The translations under genes were made by a program, and so were the position numbers. A stretch of DNA of 64,000 nt, from assembly GCF_020179755.1 (NCBI RefSeq), contig NZ_JAIUCY010000004.1, positions 124,001-188,000 of the forward strand, read 5' to 3'. The DNA comes from Herbaspirillum sp. alder98 (GTDB lineage: Bacteria; Pseudomonadota; Gammaproteobacteria; Burkholderiales; Burkholderiaceae_D). The notes under the pieces were generated by a model. That model was given only the letters and a program-made list of their open reading frames with translations. It made no database searches and was not told where the DNA came from. The stretch's first letter is position 1; each line of letters starts with the position of its first letter. This document shows positions 61,933-64,000 of this stretch, one piece after another.

Positions 61933-62808
61933 ATGCAACTTGTCTTCCTGCTGGAACAAATACTCAATGGCCTGCTGGTCGGCGGCTATTACCTGCTGAT
62001 TGCCCTCGGCCTGTCGCTCATCTTCAGCCTGGGCGGCATCGTCAACCTGGCGCACGGCGCTTTCTATGCCATAGGCGCCTATCTCGCCGTCGAGATCACC
62101 AAGCACCTCGGTTTCACCGGGGCGCTGCTGCTGTCGCCGATCCTGGTGGCGCTGCTGGGCATCCTGTTCGAACGGTTCCTGCTGCGCCGCTTCTACTCGG
62201 CCGACCCGATCCTGGGCCTGCTGCTGACCTTCGGGCTGGCCATGGTGGCCGAGCAGGTGATCCGTATCGTGTGGGGCGCTTCGCCCCTGCCGGCGTCCAT
62301 CCCGCCAGCCTTCAAGGGCCAGATCATCCTGGGCGACTTCATGTACTCGAAGTACCGCCTGCTGATGCTGGCCACGGTCATGGTGGCGCTGACCCTGATC
62401 TGGATGCTGCTCAACAAGACCTCGTTCGGCCGCGTGGTGCGAGCCGGCGTGCAAAAGCCGGACATGGTGGCAGTGCTGGGTATCAAGCTGCAGCCCTACA
62501 TGACTGCCATCGTGATGCTGGGCGTGGGCCTGGCGGCGCTGGCCGGGGTGCTGTTTGCACCGATCTCCGGGGTGCATCCGGCGATGGGCGCCGAAATCAT
62601 GACGGCAGCCTTCGTGGTGGTGGTCATCGGCGGGCTGGGCAGCTTCTGGGGCGTGGTGCTGGCGGCGGTGCTGGTGGGGGTGGTGCGCGGCGTGACCATC
62701 CAGTTCTACGCGCCGGCCGGTGAAGCCTCCATGTACCTGCTGATGCTGCTGGTGTTGATCTTCCGTCCGCGCGGCCTGCTGGGCGAGCGCATCGAACGCT
62801 TTGAATGA
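61933..62808 (+). CDS. Branched-chain amino-acid-type ABC permease, LivH family
   Basis: The 291-residue inner-membrane permease has about eight hydrophobic segments and the LivH pattern (LNGLLVGGYYLLIALGLSLI, GIVNLAHGAFYAIGAYL). GGAG 7 nt before the ATG at 61933 fixes the start; the open frame upstream runs into the repeat array. It is followed after 8 nt by the fused permease-ATPase. With the repeats before it, it may need its own promoter or depend on read-through. Confidence 0.93.
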   Translation: MQLVFLLEQILNGLLVGGYYLLIALGLSLIFSLGGIVNLAHGAFYAIGAYLAVEITKHLGFTGALLLSPILVALLGILFERFLLRRFYSADPILGLLLTFGLAMVAEQVIRIVWGASPLPASIPPAFKGQIILGDFMYSKYRLLMLATVMVALTLIWMLLNKTSFGRVVRAGVQKPDMVAVLGIKLQPYMTAIVMLGVGLAALAGVLFAPISGVHPAMGAEIMTAAFVVVVIGGLGSFWGVVLAAVLVGVVRGVTIQFYAPAGEASMYLLMLLVLIFRPRGLLGERIERFE

Positions 62809-62816
62809 GGCATCGC

Positions 62817-64000
62817 ATGAATCGCAAACATCAACCCCTGTGGATCGCCGCGCTCGGCCTGGCGATCACCCCCTTCGTGCTGCAACTGCTGGGACTGACG
62901 CTGACCTCGGCCACCGACGTGGTGATCTATGCCGTCGCCGCCCTCGGCCTGAACCTGCTGGTCGGCTACACCGGCCTGACCTCGTTCGGTCACGGCGCCT
63001 GGTTCGGCGTGGGCGCCTATGCCGCAGCGCTGTCGCAGAAATACTGGTTCCCGGGACAGATCGTCCTGCCGCTGCTGTTCACCATCGCCTTCATCGCGGT
63101 GGCAGCGCTGATCGTGGGCTTCCTGATCCTGCGCCGGCGCGGCGTGTATTTTTCGCTGTTGACGCTGGCGCTGTCGGCGCTGACCTTCGCCATCGCCTAT
63201 CGCTGGACCGACTTCACCGGCGGTGAATCGGGCCTGGGCGGCGTGGTGCGCGGCCCGGTCGCCGGCATCGATCTGGACGGCGCCCTGCCCTATCTGGTGT
63301 TTGTCAGCGTCATCGCCTGGCTGGTGGTGTTCGTACTGCACCGGGTGATCCGCTCGCCCTTCGGCCACACCATCGTGGCCATCCGCGAGAACGAACAGCG
63401 GGCGCGCTTCCAGGGTTACAGCACCATCGTCTACAAGCTGCAGATGTTCTGCATCTCGGCCACCGTCACCGGGCTGGCCGGCGCCTTGCTGGCGTTTCAT
63501 CATCGCTTCGCCTCGGCCGAGCCGACTTCGGTGGCGTTCTCGGGCGAATTGCTGGCCATGGTGGTGATCGGCGGCATGCGCAGCTTCATGGGACCGGCAT
63601 TGGGCGCGCTGTTCTACATCCTGTTTCGCGAGTGCCTGTCGATCTGGACCGAGAACTGGCTGCTGTGGTTCGGCCTCGCCTTCGTCGGCTTCATCCTGTT
63701 CTCGCCCACCGGCCTGGTCGGCATCTGGCAACAGATCGTGCGCCGCCTGCGCCCGCCGGCAGAAACGGGAGCGGCGATGAGCGCGCGCGAGATCGTCGAC
63801 GGCCTGCCGCTACCGGCCTTCCTGCAACCGCCGGCCCGGCAGGGTCTGGTGCTGGAGGCACGGGATATCGAAATCCGGTTCGGCGGTATCCAGGCCGTCA
63901 AGAACGCGCAGATCGCCCTGCACGCCGGCGAGATCCACGCCCTGATCGGGCCCAACGGCGCCGGCAAGACCACCACCTTCAACTTGATCTCGGGCATGTT
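62817..64000 (+). CDS. Fused ABC permease-ATPase (LivM-LivG type), 3' end outside window
   Basis: One uninterrupted frame of 394 codons is visible. Residues 1-310 are a LivM permease (LGLNLLVGYTGLTSFGHGAW, GGESGLGG, then LVVIGG-like AMVVIGGMRSF). A linker with an internal Met at 321 follows, and from about 345 an ABC ATPase starts (LVLEARDIEIRFGGIQAVK) with Walker A GPNGAGKTT at 378-386. Fusion of the two subunits is known in betaproteobacteria. I checked that 63777, where a separate ATPase would start, is in frame and without stop. The rest of the ATPase lies beyond the window. Confidence 0.9.
   Translation, partial: MNRKHQPLWIAALGLAITPFVLQLLGLTLTSATDVVIYAVAALGLNLLVGYTGLTSFGHGAWFGVGAYAAALSQKYWFPGQIVLPLLFTIAFIAVAALIVGFLILRRRGVYFSLLTLALSALTFAIAYRWTDFTGGESGLGGVVRGPVAGIDLDGALPYLVFVSVIAWLVVFVLHRVIRSPFGHTIVAIRENEQRARFQGYSTIVYKLQMFCISATVTGLAGALLAFHHRFASAEPTSVAFSGELLAMVVIGGMRSFMGPALGALFYILFRECLSIWTENWLLWFGLAFVGFILFSPTGLVGIWQQIVRRLRPPAETGAAMSAREIVDGLPLPAFLQPPARQGLVLEARDIEIRFGGIQAVKNAQIALHAGEIHALIGPNGAGKTTTFNLISGM

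Overview
This GC-rich, densely coded window looks like a chromosomal segment of a betaproteobacterium. Family-level features (long-form LeuA, 272-residue PyrF, a YejABEF operon, an EgtB/EgtD pair and the order thiL-pgpA-pncC) suggest Oxalobacteraceae, probably Herbaspirillum. That assignment is inference from protein character, not from a marker gene.

Layout. 1-5.6 kb: thiL (3' end), pgpA, pncC, pyrF, dacB, and a MASE2-GGDEF diguanylate cyclase. 5.6-9.4 kb: mgtA behind a leader of about 560 nt with candidate upstream ORFs. 9.5-16 kb: a four-gene signalling operon on the minus strand (triple-REC hybrid kinase, CheR, CheB domain, REC-kinase) whose ORFs overlap by 4 nt at two junctions. 16-21.5 kb: DUF1345 protein, a 184-bp inverted-repeat element, a small lipoprotein, a TctDE-like two-component pair, and a DHA2 efflux pump. 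21.6-25.8 kb: a Fur-box-headed fecI-fecR-TonB receptor unit. 25.9-31 kb: tRNA-Val(CAC), dnaQ, rnhA, a methyltransferase, gloB and mltD. 31-36.6 kb: yejABEF. 37-46 kb: fabI, rhlE, pqiA1-pqiA2-pqiB-pqiC, leuL-leuA. 45.8-50.2 kb: egtDB and an ABC exporter. 50.2-56.7 kb: an accessory stretch with an orphan fimbrial adhesin, a double-glycine peptide precursor, and a dedicated HlyD/C39-ABC/TolC exporter. 56.8-59 kb: an OYE-family flavoprotein, DedA and a small membrane protein. 59-64 kb: a GntR regulator divergent from a branched-chain amino-acid-type ABC operon that is interrupted by a 114-bp tandem repeat array and ends in a permease-ATPase fusion cut by the window edge.

The strongest candidates for something undescribed are: (1) the small gene at 51570-51758, which encodes a 15-residue double-glycine leader and a 47-residue proline-rich core beginning with Cys, next to a complete type I peptide exporter with an intact C39 protease; (2) a leucine leader peptide gene (leuL, 43616-43708) with six CTA codons upstream of leuA; (3) the mgtA leader with an SD-preceded six-codon ORF of the Glu-Pro-Pro type; (4) the 184-bp cruciform element that touches the stop codon of a lipoprotein gene.
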